DNA from: JAYUDN01 sp043769645
GTDB taxonomy: Bacteria; Patescibacteriota; Gracilibacteria; BD1-5; UBA2023
Reading direction: 5' to 3'
Length of the DNA: 30,844 bases
Assembly (NCBI GenBank): GCA_043769645.1
Contig: JAYVJC010000005.1
Coordinates: 1 to 30,844, forward strand
Within the stretch, counting starts at the first letter, position 1. The number at the start of each line of letters is the position of its first letter. Positions 16,388 through 26,429 of the stretch are shown in pieces. The notes under the pieces were generated by a model. That model searched no databases. It saw only the letters and a program-made list of their open reading frames with translations, and was not told the DNA's origin. The translations under genes and the position numbers were made by a program.

Positions 16388-18133
16388 ATGTCTCCATTCA
16401 CTACTAAACCGATCACTCAAGAGTATACAGAAAATCTTTCTCCACTCCCTCCTCCATCTCGCTCAGATGCTTCTCCCTATAAAGTTTTTATGGGAGTATT
16501 TCTCTGAGTTCTCGCTATCATATTCCTCGGAAACTTAGTCTATGGATATGTATCTCCAGATGGTTCAATAAATGGAGAAAAAAATATCCCTCCCAACTTT
16601 GTCGATCAAATGACATCTGGAATAAGTGGAATCTTCGGCGGGACAACTTGAGATGAAAAGGGAGTTACGTATATCCTCCTTACAGGAAAAGGTGGTGAAG
16701 GTCATGATGGGGCTGATCTTACAGATACGATTATGGTAGCGGGACTCGATAGTCAGAAAAAAACTATTAGCCTTATCTCTATCCCTCGTGATCTCTACGT
16801 AGCAACTGGAAATACCAGTGCAAGTCGTATCAATGAGCTCTACTCAATAGGAAAAGCTAAAGGGAAATGAGACTCTTTACTGAGAGAAAAAATCACAGAG
16901 ATAACAGGACTAAAAATTGACTATTCAATAATGATTGATTTTTCTTGATTTAAGGAAGTCGTGGATATTCTCGGAGGTATCGAAATCGATGTTCCAGAAG
17001 ACCTTGTAGATCGCGAATTTCCAGATGATAACTGGTGATACACGAAGCTTACCATACGAAAATGACTCCAAACTTTTGATGGGAAGACGGCTCTCGCCTA
17101 TGCAAGAAGTCGGCACTCAACAAGTGACTTTTCAAGAAGTGCTCGCCAGCAACTTCTTATCAAGGTTATCAAAGAAAAAGTACTTTCGAGTGGAATCTAC
17201 AATCCATCACAAATAGTCGATCTCTTCCACTCCATCCAAGGAAATCTCGAAACCGATATTCCTATCGCTTCTATGATTTCGCTTGCTATGCAAGCAAAAG
17301 AAGTCCCCGCAGAGAATATACAGATAATGAACCTCAATAATAATTGTCTATCTATCTTAGTGTGTGAAGTTGGATCATTTCTCTATAATCCAAGTCGCGA
17401 CCTTTTCGGAGGGGCTTCCGTCCTTGTTCCTGAAAACGCTACCCTGAGTAAGCTCAGTTACTATGAAGATACGCGTCGGCTTTCATACTTATTTTTTGCT
17501 TTTCCAAACCTGCACAAACAGAGTGGATCTCTGAAAATAATCACAGGAACTAAGAATAAAACTCTCGGCCAAAATGCGCTCTTAGGTCTAAAAAAACTCT
17601 GATTTCCGATAGAAAATACTACAAACCTTGTCTTTACAACGGGAGCCATAGAAAACTCACATATCAATATATACTGGAATAAAGAGCACACTATCTGATA
17701 CCCTCCGGATTCTGAAATTGTACAAGCACTCAAATCGATTTTTCCAACCATGACCTTTGTAGAAGTGATGAAAAATGAATATATCACGAATGATGGTCCA
17801 CAGATAGAAATTGTCCTCGGCGCTGATATTGCAAAACAGACGGTATTTGCTGAAAGACCCTACTATATACCCGCTCCACCTCCACAACCTACATCAACTG
17901 GAGACGTATTTTCGGATATGATTCTCACTCCGAAAAGAAAACCACAGACTCCTCCCCAATCTGGGTCTTCTGGAGGTACGCTCAGCATGCCTACTCCTCC
18001 TACATCCGAATCTCCTCTTCCAGTAAACGAAACTCAGAATATACCGACCACACCTCTCACTCCTCAAGGAGATACTCCCAATATTCAGCCTTGACAATGG
18101 GAAAATTTTGGTACTTCATCCACTATGCCATAA
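16388..18133 (+). CDS. LytR-CpsA-Psr (LCP) family envelope ligase
   Basis: A 581-residue LCP protein. Such enzymes move glycopolymers from a lipid carrier to peptidoglycan outside the membrane. A cytoplasmic Pro-rich tip is followed by one membrane helix (about residues 37-56). The LCP domain shows DTIMVAGLDSQKKTISLISI then PRDLY, RINELYS, DFSGFKEVVDILGGIEIDVP, and DGKTALAYARSRHSTSDFSR, with the arginines and acids that bind the pyrophosphate. From about residue 385 a LytR_C-type domain begins (LKIITGTKNKTLGQNALLGL), and the tail from about 500 is rich in Pro, Thr and Ser, probably spanning the wall. Nine UGA codons; the one in DFSGF is family-conserved. It is followed 9 bp later by the penicillin-binding protein gene. 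Confidence 0.93.
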
Positions 18134-18142
18134 TCTCTTTCT

Positions 18143-21100
18143 ATGCTTCATACCTTCCATACCAAGAAACATATATCAGAAAAAAGTGGAAGCTTTCGTT
18201 CTAAAAATTCCCTCTTTTTTACGATACTTCGCTACCTCATTGCCCTTATCATTCTCTCGATGATCGTCGGTGGGTCCCTTTTCCTATACTACCTTCGAGG
18301 AATGCCTTCGATCGATGACCTGACTAAAAATCCACTCTCTGAAAGTACAGTGATATACGATAAAGATGGAAATGAGCTCTACAAACTCTTTCGAGACGGC
18401 AAACGAACCTATATCTCATATGAAAATGTTTCTCCTTCCATTCGAGATGCTATTATATCGATCGAGGACAAAACCTTTTTTACAAATCCAGGTATCGATG
18501 TACGTGGACTTCTCGGAGCTTGATTTGACTATATCACTGGGAAAAGTGCGAAGCTCCGTGGGGCTTCTACGATTTCACAACAACTTATCAAAAATACTTT
18601 ACTAACGAATGAACAATCTATAAAGAGAAAAATACAAGAAGCCGTTCTCTCGTATGAACTCAATCATGAATACTCTAAGGAAAAAATCCTTGAACTCTAT
18701 CTCAATGTTATTTCATTCGGAAATAATGCTTTCTGAGTAGAAGAAGCATCGAAAATATACTTCTGAAAGAGTGCGAAAGAAGTCGGACCACTCTGAGCAA
18801 GTATCCTCGCTTCTCTCCCAAAAGGACCAACTCAATACTCACCATACCTTCATCGAGACCGTCTCATGGGGTTCACATATGTGTATAATCCTGATACCCC
18901 TGAGAGTACGATAAAACTTGAAACACAAGACAATAAAGCAGGCTACCGAACGCTCTATAATAGCTTTAGAATGTATATCCAGTCTCTTGAAATTACTCGA
19001 GCAGATACCAGTGCAAAAATCTGTCATATCGTCAAAGAAAATCAAAAATCAACCGAATACTTTCCTGATAGTTCTGGATGTATTGATGTGGACTATGATA
19101 AAGTACTGGACTTTGTAGGAAATATCAAACTTCAATGAAGCGTTATGTCCGGTTCATGAACCGAGCAAATGATGAATATAGAATATACATTTGGTCGTAA
19201 AGATCAGGTAGCGACGCGAATGCTCGAGGATGGAAAAATCACAGGATCTGAATTTCGTGATATCCTCTACAATGGTCTTGACTTCACCTTTCAAAAATAT
19301 GCTGAAAATATCCGATATCCTTACTTTGTATTCTATATCAAGGAATATCTCGAGGAAACGTATGGAAGAGATATCGATATCACGAATGGACTGCGTGTCT
19401 ATACAAGTATAGATCCGAAGCTCCAGGACAAAGCAGAGGAACTCCTCAGAGCCCAAGTGGCTATCAATACCTCTCGATTCGGTGCTTCAAGTGCCGCTCT
19501 GGTAAGTATGGATAATAAAACTGGACATATCCTCGCGATGGTAGGAGGACCGAACTACTTCGATGAAGAACATGGTGGGAATAATAATATGGTGCTCGCA
19601 AAGCGGCAACCAGGATCTTCATTTAAACCATTTATCTATAGTCTCGCGATCTCGAAGTGGCCTATAGGTCCTGAGAGTCCGATTGCCGATGTACGCACGA
19701 CATTTGCGAAGTGGACTCCTGATAACTATGATCAGAAATTCGAAGGGGTGATGGCACTCAAAAATGCCCTCGATTACTCACGTAATATTCCTGCAGTCAA
19801 AATGTTTTATCTCGCGGGTGGTGAAGATGCGGTAGTAGGATTTGGACATCAACTCGGGCTCACTTCGCTCAGGGACAACGCTGGTTATGGAGCTCCTCTC
19901 GCTATAGGATCTGCGGAGGTGAAGCCGATCGAAATGCTCGCAGGATATTCGGTCTTTGCCAACTGAGGAATCTCTCGCAAAATTACTTGAATTCTAAAAA
20001 TCGAAGATAACGATAGGAATATACTCGAGGAATGGAAACCAAAGGACGATCCGGTTGTATTTTCACCAGCTGCAAGCTATATTATCTCAAAAATTCTCTC
20101 CGACAATTCCGCTCGACCTGCTTCAGATTTCTGGAGAAGTGCCCTGACCCTCAGGGGATGACGGATGGCTGCCGCAAAAACCGGAACTTCCAATAAAGAT
20201 GTTAGTACTGGTAAGAAGAAATCTATACTTCCCCGCGACCTCTGGACGATAGGGTACACTCCTCAAATTACGACCGTCGTCTGGGCGGGAAATGTCGATG
20301 GAAAAGAAACCAAGGGAACCTGTGATGGCCTCAACTGTGCGGCCCCCATATGGCGACAATTCATGGATTTTGCGCATGAGTGACTGCCAAAAGAGGAGTT
20401 TGTAAAACCCACGGAGTGACTCTATACTGCGACCATTTCTAGGTATACTGGAAAACTCGCTGGTGACAGTACTCCAGAAGGACAATCAGTATCTACTATT
20501 ATGGCGGTCAAACCAACCGAGTATGATGCCTGAGTGAAAACCTTACAAATCGATACTCTCTGTAATGGTCCTCTCTCTGAAAATACTCCAGAAGAAGCGA
20601 TCGCAAGTATCTACCTTCCGGCCGATAAGCCTATTATCGATGGATATGATCCAAAGTGGACTGAGGGATTTTTCCAAGCTTCGAAAATGGGTCTTGGGAG
20701 TGGAAGTGGTGCTATCGTTCTTTCTGATCTTCCGTGTGATCGACCGGGAGGTCCGGGAAATATCTCACTCTCTCTACGAGTCGTCACTGGTGAAAGTGGC
20801 GCTACCGTTGACACTGGGAGGAAACTCGTCGAAGCGGGATGGATCGGGGATAGAAAAATCCAAGCCCTTCGGATTCTCCAAAACAATGAACTCAAATATG
20901 ACACAATATTTGATACTGGATCTGCAAGAACAAGTGGGACACAGCGAGCTGTGATCAATGTCAGCTGAGTAGATGAAACCACGCTCATAGTAGAGGTTGT
21001 CGATATGTACGGATACCGGTATACGGAATCAAAAACCCTCAATGTTAAAATAAGTGGGAACGCGCCAAAGATTCTGATGAAAAATCCGATCGAGTGAGAT

Positions 21101-21352
21101 ACTACGGCTAATCTCTACAAAGGAGATCCGATCAATCTTCGCTTTTCGCTCTCCCTTTCGACCGAAGAACGCGAACTCGTCGTTCTCCTCGATGGGAAAA
21201 ACATTTATACAGCAACATCAGGTGATATATTTGTGATTCCGATTATTTCTACTGACCTTGCTCTTTGAGACCACGCTCTCAAGATTCGAGTTACCGATGG
21301 CAACTTCAAACAAGTGGAAAAAAATATTTCACTCTCTATTCTCCCTCGATAA
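18143..21352 (+). CDS. Class A penicillin-binding protein (glycosyltransferase + transpeptidase)
   Basis: A 1069-residue bifunctional PBP1 that polymerises lipid II and cross-links the chains. Membrane helix about residues 32-52. Glycosyltransferase (GT51): IEDKTFF with catalytic Glu108, GASTISQQLIKN, RKIQEAVLSYELN with the second Glu, and ILELYLNVISFGNNAFG. Transpeptidase: SxxK at Ser492-Lys495, SRN at 546-548, KTGT at 679-682, so it should be active and bind beta-lactams. The last 300 or so residues form extra beta-rich, Ig-like domains (for example LYKGDPINLRFSL). Fifteen UGA codons. In the conserved ExAxLA of GT51 motif 5 the Glu is replaced by a UGA-coded Gly (PLGASILAS). The stop overlaps the ftsE start by one base. 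Confidence 0.96.
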
Positions 21353-22029
21353 TGAACATACAAAACGTACATCTTGCCTACGAAAATAAATTTATTCTCA
21401 GAAATATCAACCTCGATATTCCTCAGTGAGATTTCGCATTTCTCATAGGCGCTTCTGGAAGCGGAAAAACGAGTTTTATCAAGATGCTCATAGGCGAACT
21501 CCCTCCTAAAAAAGGGGTGATTCTCTGAAAGGATGCTCTCAATATTTATAAGCTCTCACGGAAAGCACTCCTCAAGTATCGCCGAACACTTGGGATCGTC
21601 TTTCAGGACTTCAAACTCCTTCCGAGAAAAACCATAGAAGAAAATGTGGCTTTTGCTATGGAGGTTTGTGGATATACTGATATTCAAATACGAGAACGCG
21701 TTCCGCAGGTGCTCTCACAAGTAGGACTTCTCTCCAAGCGAAATGCCTTTATCGAAACTCTCTCAGGAGGGGAAACCCAGCGAACGAGTATCGCTCGAGC
21801 CCTGATCCATGATCCAGATGTCATCATCGGGGATGAACCAACGGGAAATCTCGATCCGAAGAATGCCGCCGAAATTATAGAACTACTCCTTGATCTTCAT
21901 AAGGCTGGGAAAACAATTATCATCGCCACCCATGATGACCGACTCGTGAATAGCCTTAAGAAACGGGTCATTGCCTTCGATGGAGAAGGGGTTTTCTCTG
22001 ATACAGAAAATTGAAACTACTGTCTATAA
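21352..22029 (+). CDS. ftsE: Cell division ATPase FtsE
   Basis: A 225-residue ABC ATPase. Walker A is LIGASGSGKTSF, the Q-loop is GIVFQDFKLLPRKTIEENVA (an FtsE hallmark), the signature is LSGGETQRTSIARAL, Walker B is DVIIGDEPTGNLD, and the switch His is in IATHDD. FtsE normally works with the membrane protein FtsX to switch peptidoglycan hydrolases on at the septum; no ftsX follows here. The start ATG shares its A with the TAA of the PBP gene, so translation is coupled. Three UGA codons; the last one adds four residues (GNYCL end). CGA in SIARAL is arginine, which argues against CGA reassignment. Confidence 0.95.
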
Positions 22030-22035
22030 AAAAAC

Positions 22036-22617
22036 ATGAGCATTAAAAAAATACCATGAGAAATTCCCTGATGAAGTCCACTTAGTCCGAAGCAAGATTT
22101 AATTTTGTTCCTTCGTCATCTAGCTCAATGAGTTATAAACAATCAATACGCAACGATAGAGCAAGTGAATTATTTACTCCAACCTGGTATCAAATGAATT
22201 TTATACGATTGATTATATGATTGATTTATTGATGAAAATACTATCGATAGTTTACTTCAATTTCGAGCGGTAAGCATGCAAAATACAGCGAATGATTGAT
22301 CGTACGAAGAGTATGGCTGATCTACATGACCTCGACCTACTAAGCCTATACTTCTTATTCCTTACGATGTTCCCTTAACTGCATATAATTTGACTTTCTC
22401 GATAATGCCGAAACTTCAATTAGATCCAAATGATACATCTTTAGGAAAAGATATCTTACGGAGAAAAGAGAGTCAATTACGTAAAGTTATTGCTCGATTT
22501 ATTGAAATAGAACTACGAAAAGGAAAAACAACAGATGAAATAAGAGCTTATCTTACCATGGAAAATATGGAAAATATTGTCTGGTGAATAAAGGATCATT
22601 CGCTTCACACTGCCTAA
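22036..22617 (+). CDS. Unknown soluble protein, extremely rich in UGA codons
   Basis: A 193-residue protein that I do not recognise. Of its 15 glycines, 11 are written UGA and only 4 GGN, including a UGA pair near the start (IPGGSP). It begins MSIKKIPGEIP, has a helical part (LFLRHLAQGVINNQYATIEQV), a Gly/Pro-rich middle (EYGGSTGPRPTKPILLIPYD), and a charged helical end (RRKESQLRKVIARFIEIELR) that could bind nucleic acid or a partner. No signal peptide or membrane segment. It lies 6 bp after ftsE and 13 bp before murI on the same strand, so it is in the cell-wall operon, at the place usually held by ftsX. Start ATG lacks a Shine-Dalgarno. Confidence 0.8.
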
Positions 22618-22630
22618 TCATTAAATCTTT

Positions 22631-23311
22631 ATGATTCTTTGATTCTTTGATTCATGACTCGGTGGTCAAGTCGTACTGGAAGCCTTTCAGAAAGAATTTC
22701 CAGAGATAGAGATGATACTTGAAATGGATCGAGAAAATGCTCCCTACGGACATCGATCTCGTGATGAGATACGTCTTCTCACTCGATCTGGAGTCGAGCG
22801 TCTCCATGATCGAGGAGCTGATATCGTCATCCTCGCTTGCAATACCGCTTCCGTTCATGCCCTTCGCTGGCTACAGCAAGAAGTCTACGTCGGTCGACCT
22901 ATCCTCGGCGTGACTATCCCCGGAGCCGAGGCCATCGTCGAGTGAGGATATCAGAAGGTATGAGTCCTCGCCACGGAAGCCACCGTACGAACTCGGATGT
23001 ACCGAGAAAGAGTTCATATCCTCGATGATACAATCACCGTCGAGGAAATCGGAGCCCCGGGCCTCGTCCCTCTTATAGAGTCCTGAGTACTCACTTGAGA
23101 TAAATTGAATGCGCTCTTGAATGAATATCTTTCTCAGTTTTCATGAGATATCGAAGCTCTAGTCTTGGGATGCACCCACTATCCTCTCATTCGTGAATCG
23201 ATCGAGAAGACATGGTGAGTTACACATACAACAAAACTTCCTGTGATTATCAATCCTGGAGAAGAAGCGGCTAGAAAATTTCGAGGATGGATGGGGAGGA
23301 AGTCTCTATAG
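22631..23311 (+). CDS. murI: Glutamate racemase
   Basis: A 226-residue MurI, which turns L-Glu into D-Glu for the peptidoglycan stem peptide. The start is MILGFFDSGLGGQVVL, where the catalytic Asp-Ser are followed by a glycine written UGA. ENAPYGHRSRDEI is the substrate loop, ACNTAS carries the first catalytic Cys, and LGCTHYPL carries the second Cys and the His. Eight UGA codons. The protein is somewhat shorter than usual (250-270), mainly at the C-terminus, which ends GWMGRKSL at TAG. It follows the unknown gene and probably ends the operon that began with the LCP gene; the 23337 gene on the other strand converges 25 bp away. Confidence 0.95.
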
Positions 23312-23336
23312 TTCTGGGGTAATCCTGCACTATATT

Positions 23337-24950
23337 CTAAATTTTTGGATATATATATTTCATATCCGTTTTGATCATGGAAGGGAATTTTTCGCAGAAC
23401 TTTTTTTCCTTATCTTTAGTTGTAAAATACCAAGTACCGTCTTCCGAAACGTAAGGAATAACAAAACTATCCGCAATCATTTCGTAAACGATTTCTTCGA
23501 GAGAGGTTACTCCTAAATTTGGAAATTCTGATGGCTCTATTCGTTTATTGAGTAAATTTATACACTCTTCAGGAGTACAGTATTTACTTCATCGAACGAG
23601 CGCCTCGATGGCACTTCTCGGTTTATATTTTTTATCATCAACCTTCTTCCATTCAAAAGAAGATTTACTAAGAATTTGAAACTCCGTTCCTAACGAAACA
23701 GATTTTCCAAACCTCATAAATCCACTTACGCTAGAGGATTTGAAATTTCAGTTCGTAGATCCTCATCTTTTAAAGCTAATATACGCTGGATTTTTTCATT
23801 TCTCTCTTGCTCGTCTTTCTACCTCTTTTATCTTAGAGCCAATACCATTTTTATCCTTGAGCAGATATCAAAAATTTGGCATAAGTCAACAAATCTTACT
23901 CATAAGCTCGACGGTATCTCCATTTTCATCACCGTCTGGGTGTATTAATGAGGAAGCAGCTACGTCCCTCATGGCATCAGCATTGGTGTATTCTTCAGAT
24001 TCCCACTGTTTTTGTAAGATACTTTGTACTGATTTTACTCTCCAGGATATATCGTATTCCCTAGCATTGTAAATAAAAGTCGAAGAGTATATGATAGCTC
24101 CATCACGTATAGATGATTCAATTTTAGACATCTTTACCCCGAGTGTTTGTTCTATAATTTTTGGGAATCTATATACCTCTCCCTGTGCAGTATCATGGAG
24201 CTCCTGAATATAGCTAATTCATGACCAAGCATGTATAGACTGAATAACTCGAAAAGCATTTTCCTTTTCCTGGTTATCTCATGAATTAAACATTTTCTCT
24301 AGTTGCTTTATGAGTTGATCTGTTGTCTTGCAATGTCAAATAGGTATTATAATGCCAAAAATAGAGTCTAAGTATCTAAGTAGCTCAGGAAATACCTTTT
24401 CAAAATACTCTTCTATATTATTTGAGTTAGATCCGTCAATATTTTGGAAAAGTCCATTGAAGACTAGTTTTTTTATAAAATGCCTACGTTTTGATACTGG
24501 AATATCAGAGACTAGGTCTGATCCAAATTCTAGAATTGATGGTTGTGTTGAAGCATATCCAAGTAATTTTTGGTTCCTGGAAACAGTTGTTGGCAAAAGA
24601 TTTCTGAGTTTCTCTCAAATATTATCAGTTCTTCCACGGACTAGGAATGTTGTATATATATCTTCGATAGCATCGTCCTCAACATACCATCCTTTGTCGC
24701 TATTATTTTTTCTATACTTACTTAACTTTCGGATGAGATCAAACCATCTCACAGGATGATTCCCAAAAAAATCCCGTATTGGCCTCTCTGTATGTCACGG
24801 AAAATACAGTTGAATAACTGCAGCAAGCTCTTCTCTTGTTCAAATAGATATCATTTCATCTACGAGTTTCTTGGTTCCCATGGCAATCTCGTTCACTCGT
24901 AATCCTTTGAGAGAAACAATACTATGTTCTTGTTCTATTTCATTCAACAT
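23337..24950 (-). CDS. Large protein of unknown function, weak RelA/SpoT-like segment
   Basis: A 537-residue soluble protein with no clear family. It is helical and charged, without signal peptide or membrane helices. In the middle, EYDISWRVKSVQSILQKQ followed by NADAMRDVAASSLIHPDGD is reminiscent of the RelA/SpoT synthetase fold (sYR.Ks..Sil.K...D..g.ri), which makes (p)ppGpp, but I cannot confirm the catalytic residues and treat this as a hint only. Before it lies a region LVFNGLFQNIDGSNSNNIEE and after it a basic stretch (KIKEVERRAREKGKNPAYIS). Twelve UGA codons are read as Gly. The start MLNEIEQEHSIV is 41 bp from the divergent murD start, so the two genes share a control region. Confidence 0.75.
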
Positions 24951-24952
24951 AT

Positions 24953-24982
24953 TTGATTTTGAATTTTTTCTAAAATTATTAT
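24953..24982 (+). promoter_or_regulatory. Shared control region of murD and the 23337-24950 gene
   Basis: The two start codons are only 41 bp apart. On the plus strand TTGATT (24953-24958) and TATTAT (24977-24982) are 18 bp apart and would start the murD mRNA a few bases before its ATG. On the minus strand TATAAT at 24978-24983 could serve the other gene. The two -10 boxes overlap, so the genes may compete for polymerase. Confidence 0.4.
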
Positions 24983-24991
24983 AAAGAAGGT

Positions 24992-26416
24992 ATGTATCTC
25001 ATTTATTGAACTGGCAAAGTTTGAACGGCTGTAAAGCGTCTCTGTGAATATCAGGGAATCCCCTTTGAAATCAGGGATGATTCGAATCCGCCTGATTCGT
25101 ACGAGCCGTATGAGGTCATCATTCCTTCCCCAGGAGTTCCTTCCTACCATCCTATTTATAATACTGGCAAAGTACTCTGTGAACTCGATTTTGCGAGCCA
25201 GTTTTTGCCGGAGAAATTCCAGACGCTTGCTGTGACGGGAACTGATTGAAAATCAACGACCTCATGGATTCTCTATAGTATACTCGAAAAGGAATATTTT
25301 GGCAAGAAAAATGTCTATCTATCAGGCAATTTTGACATTCCATTTTCTGAGACGATACTCGAGATTCTCAAAAAATGAGAAAAATGAGGGATTATCGTCA
25401 TCGAAGTTTCGAGTTTTATGAGTTATGGCATAGGTATACATGCCCAAAAAGAAATATACCATAATACCCCTATGCCCAACAAACCAATATACCAATATAC
25501 TAAAAAACCTACCAGCATCCCGGCATCTGCTCTTACCAGTATCCCCCCCTACCAGCCCTTCTCCCCCGATTACTCGGTATTTATCAATATCAAGCCGGAT
25601 CATCTCAACTGGCATAAAGATCTCAAGGATTACTTTGATGCGAAGATGAATCTCATACATCACACTAAGAAGCTCAGCATACTCAATATTCAAGTCCTCG
25701 ACTTTGCAAAAGAACACCATTTTGATACTGTACTTCAAGATAATATTCGATATTTTACGAGTACATCATTATGAATTTGAAACTTGAAACTTGAAACTTG
25801 AAACTTGAAATTCAAAGATACCACCGATGGAGAAGATATCATCATTTCAGGACGGAAAAAATATAAACTCTCAGAAACTCATTTTTCTGGCCTCCACAAT
25901 GCCCTCAATATCCTGGCAGCTACACTTATCACGAATAACCTTGGAATCTGCTCAAAACGTACAAAAATATACCTTTCTGAAGTGCGAGGACTTCCCCACC
26001 GTCTCGAATTCATTACTGAGAAAAAAGGGGTTCGGTTTATAGAAGATTCAAAATCTACGAGTTCTCAGAGTCTCATTGCAGCACTCTCTTCATTTTCCCA
26101 TTCTACGATGATATTGATCGCATGATGATCGGATAAGTGAGATCACTTTGAAGGGCTCGAGTCGTCACTCTCGGGAATCAAATTCATAGTACTTATGGGT
26201 GCAACTCGAGAAATACTTGCGAAGAAGTGTAGGCTAGCTTGAGTTGATTTCGCTTTCGCAGAAGGCATGGTAGAGGCTGTAGAACTCTCATTTTCTCATG
26301 CCAAAAGTGGAGACTCGATTGTCCTCTCTCCTGGATGCGCATCATTCGGGCTCTTTCGAGACTATCTCGATCGTGCTCATCAATTTCGTGATGCAGTCAA
26401 AAAAATTCCCGATTAA
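24992..26416 (+). CDS. murD: UDP-N-acetylmuramoylalanine--D-glutamate ligase
   Basis: A 474-residue MurD, which adds D-Glu (made by MurI) to UDP-MurNAc-L-Ala using ATP. The N-terminal Rossmann part is YGTGKVGTAVKRL; the P-loop is AVTGTDGKSTTSW with its central glycine (residue 86) written UGA; then IEVSSF, NIKPDHLNWH, HNALNILAA, GLPHRLEFI, EDSKSTSSQSLIAAL, LIAGGSDKGDHF and VLSPGCASFGLF. Twelve UGA codons. Odd points: about 40 extra residues rich in Pro and Tyr between the SSF and DHL motifs (near 25430-25590), and a 7-bp tandem array inside the frame at 25777-25811. An AGAAGG before the ATG is one of the few Shine-Dalgarno-like sites here. The stop codon lies inside the terminator palindrome. 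Confidence 0.95.
25777..25811. repeat. Tandem 7-bp array (TTGAAAC)x5 inside murD
   Basis: Four perfect TTGAAAC units and one TTGAAAT, read as part of murD (GNLKLETGNLKFK), flanked by GAATTT and AAATTC. Gain or loss of one 7-bp unit would shift the frame. Confidence 0.9.
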
Positions 26417-26428
26417 TCGGGAATTTTT
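26401..26428. terminator. Bidirectional terminator containing the murD stop
   Basis: A perfect 28-bp palindrome: AAAAATTCCCGATT and its complement, A-rich on one side and T-rich on the other, so it works on both strands. It ends murD (stop TAA in the loop) and the convergent membrane protein gene, whose stop is two bases away. Confidence 0.9.
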
Positions 26429-26429
26429 T

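Noticed and set aside
21352..22029. CGA/CGG read as Trp (as in some Absconditabacterales)
   Set aside because: CGA encodes the conserved Arg of SIARAL in FtsE and the Arg of the PheS RFL end, so it is still Arg.
22631..22654. 8-bp repeat (TTTGATTC) at the murI start
   Set aside because: It encodes the conserved GFFDSG start, so the repetition is probably due to coding needs.
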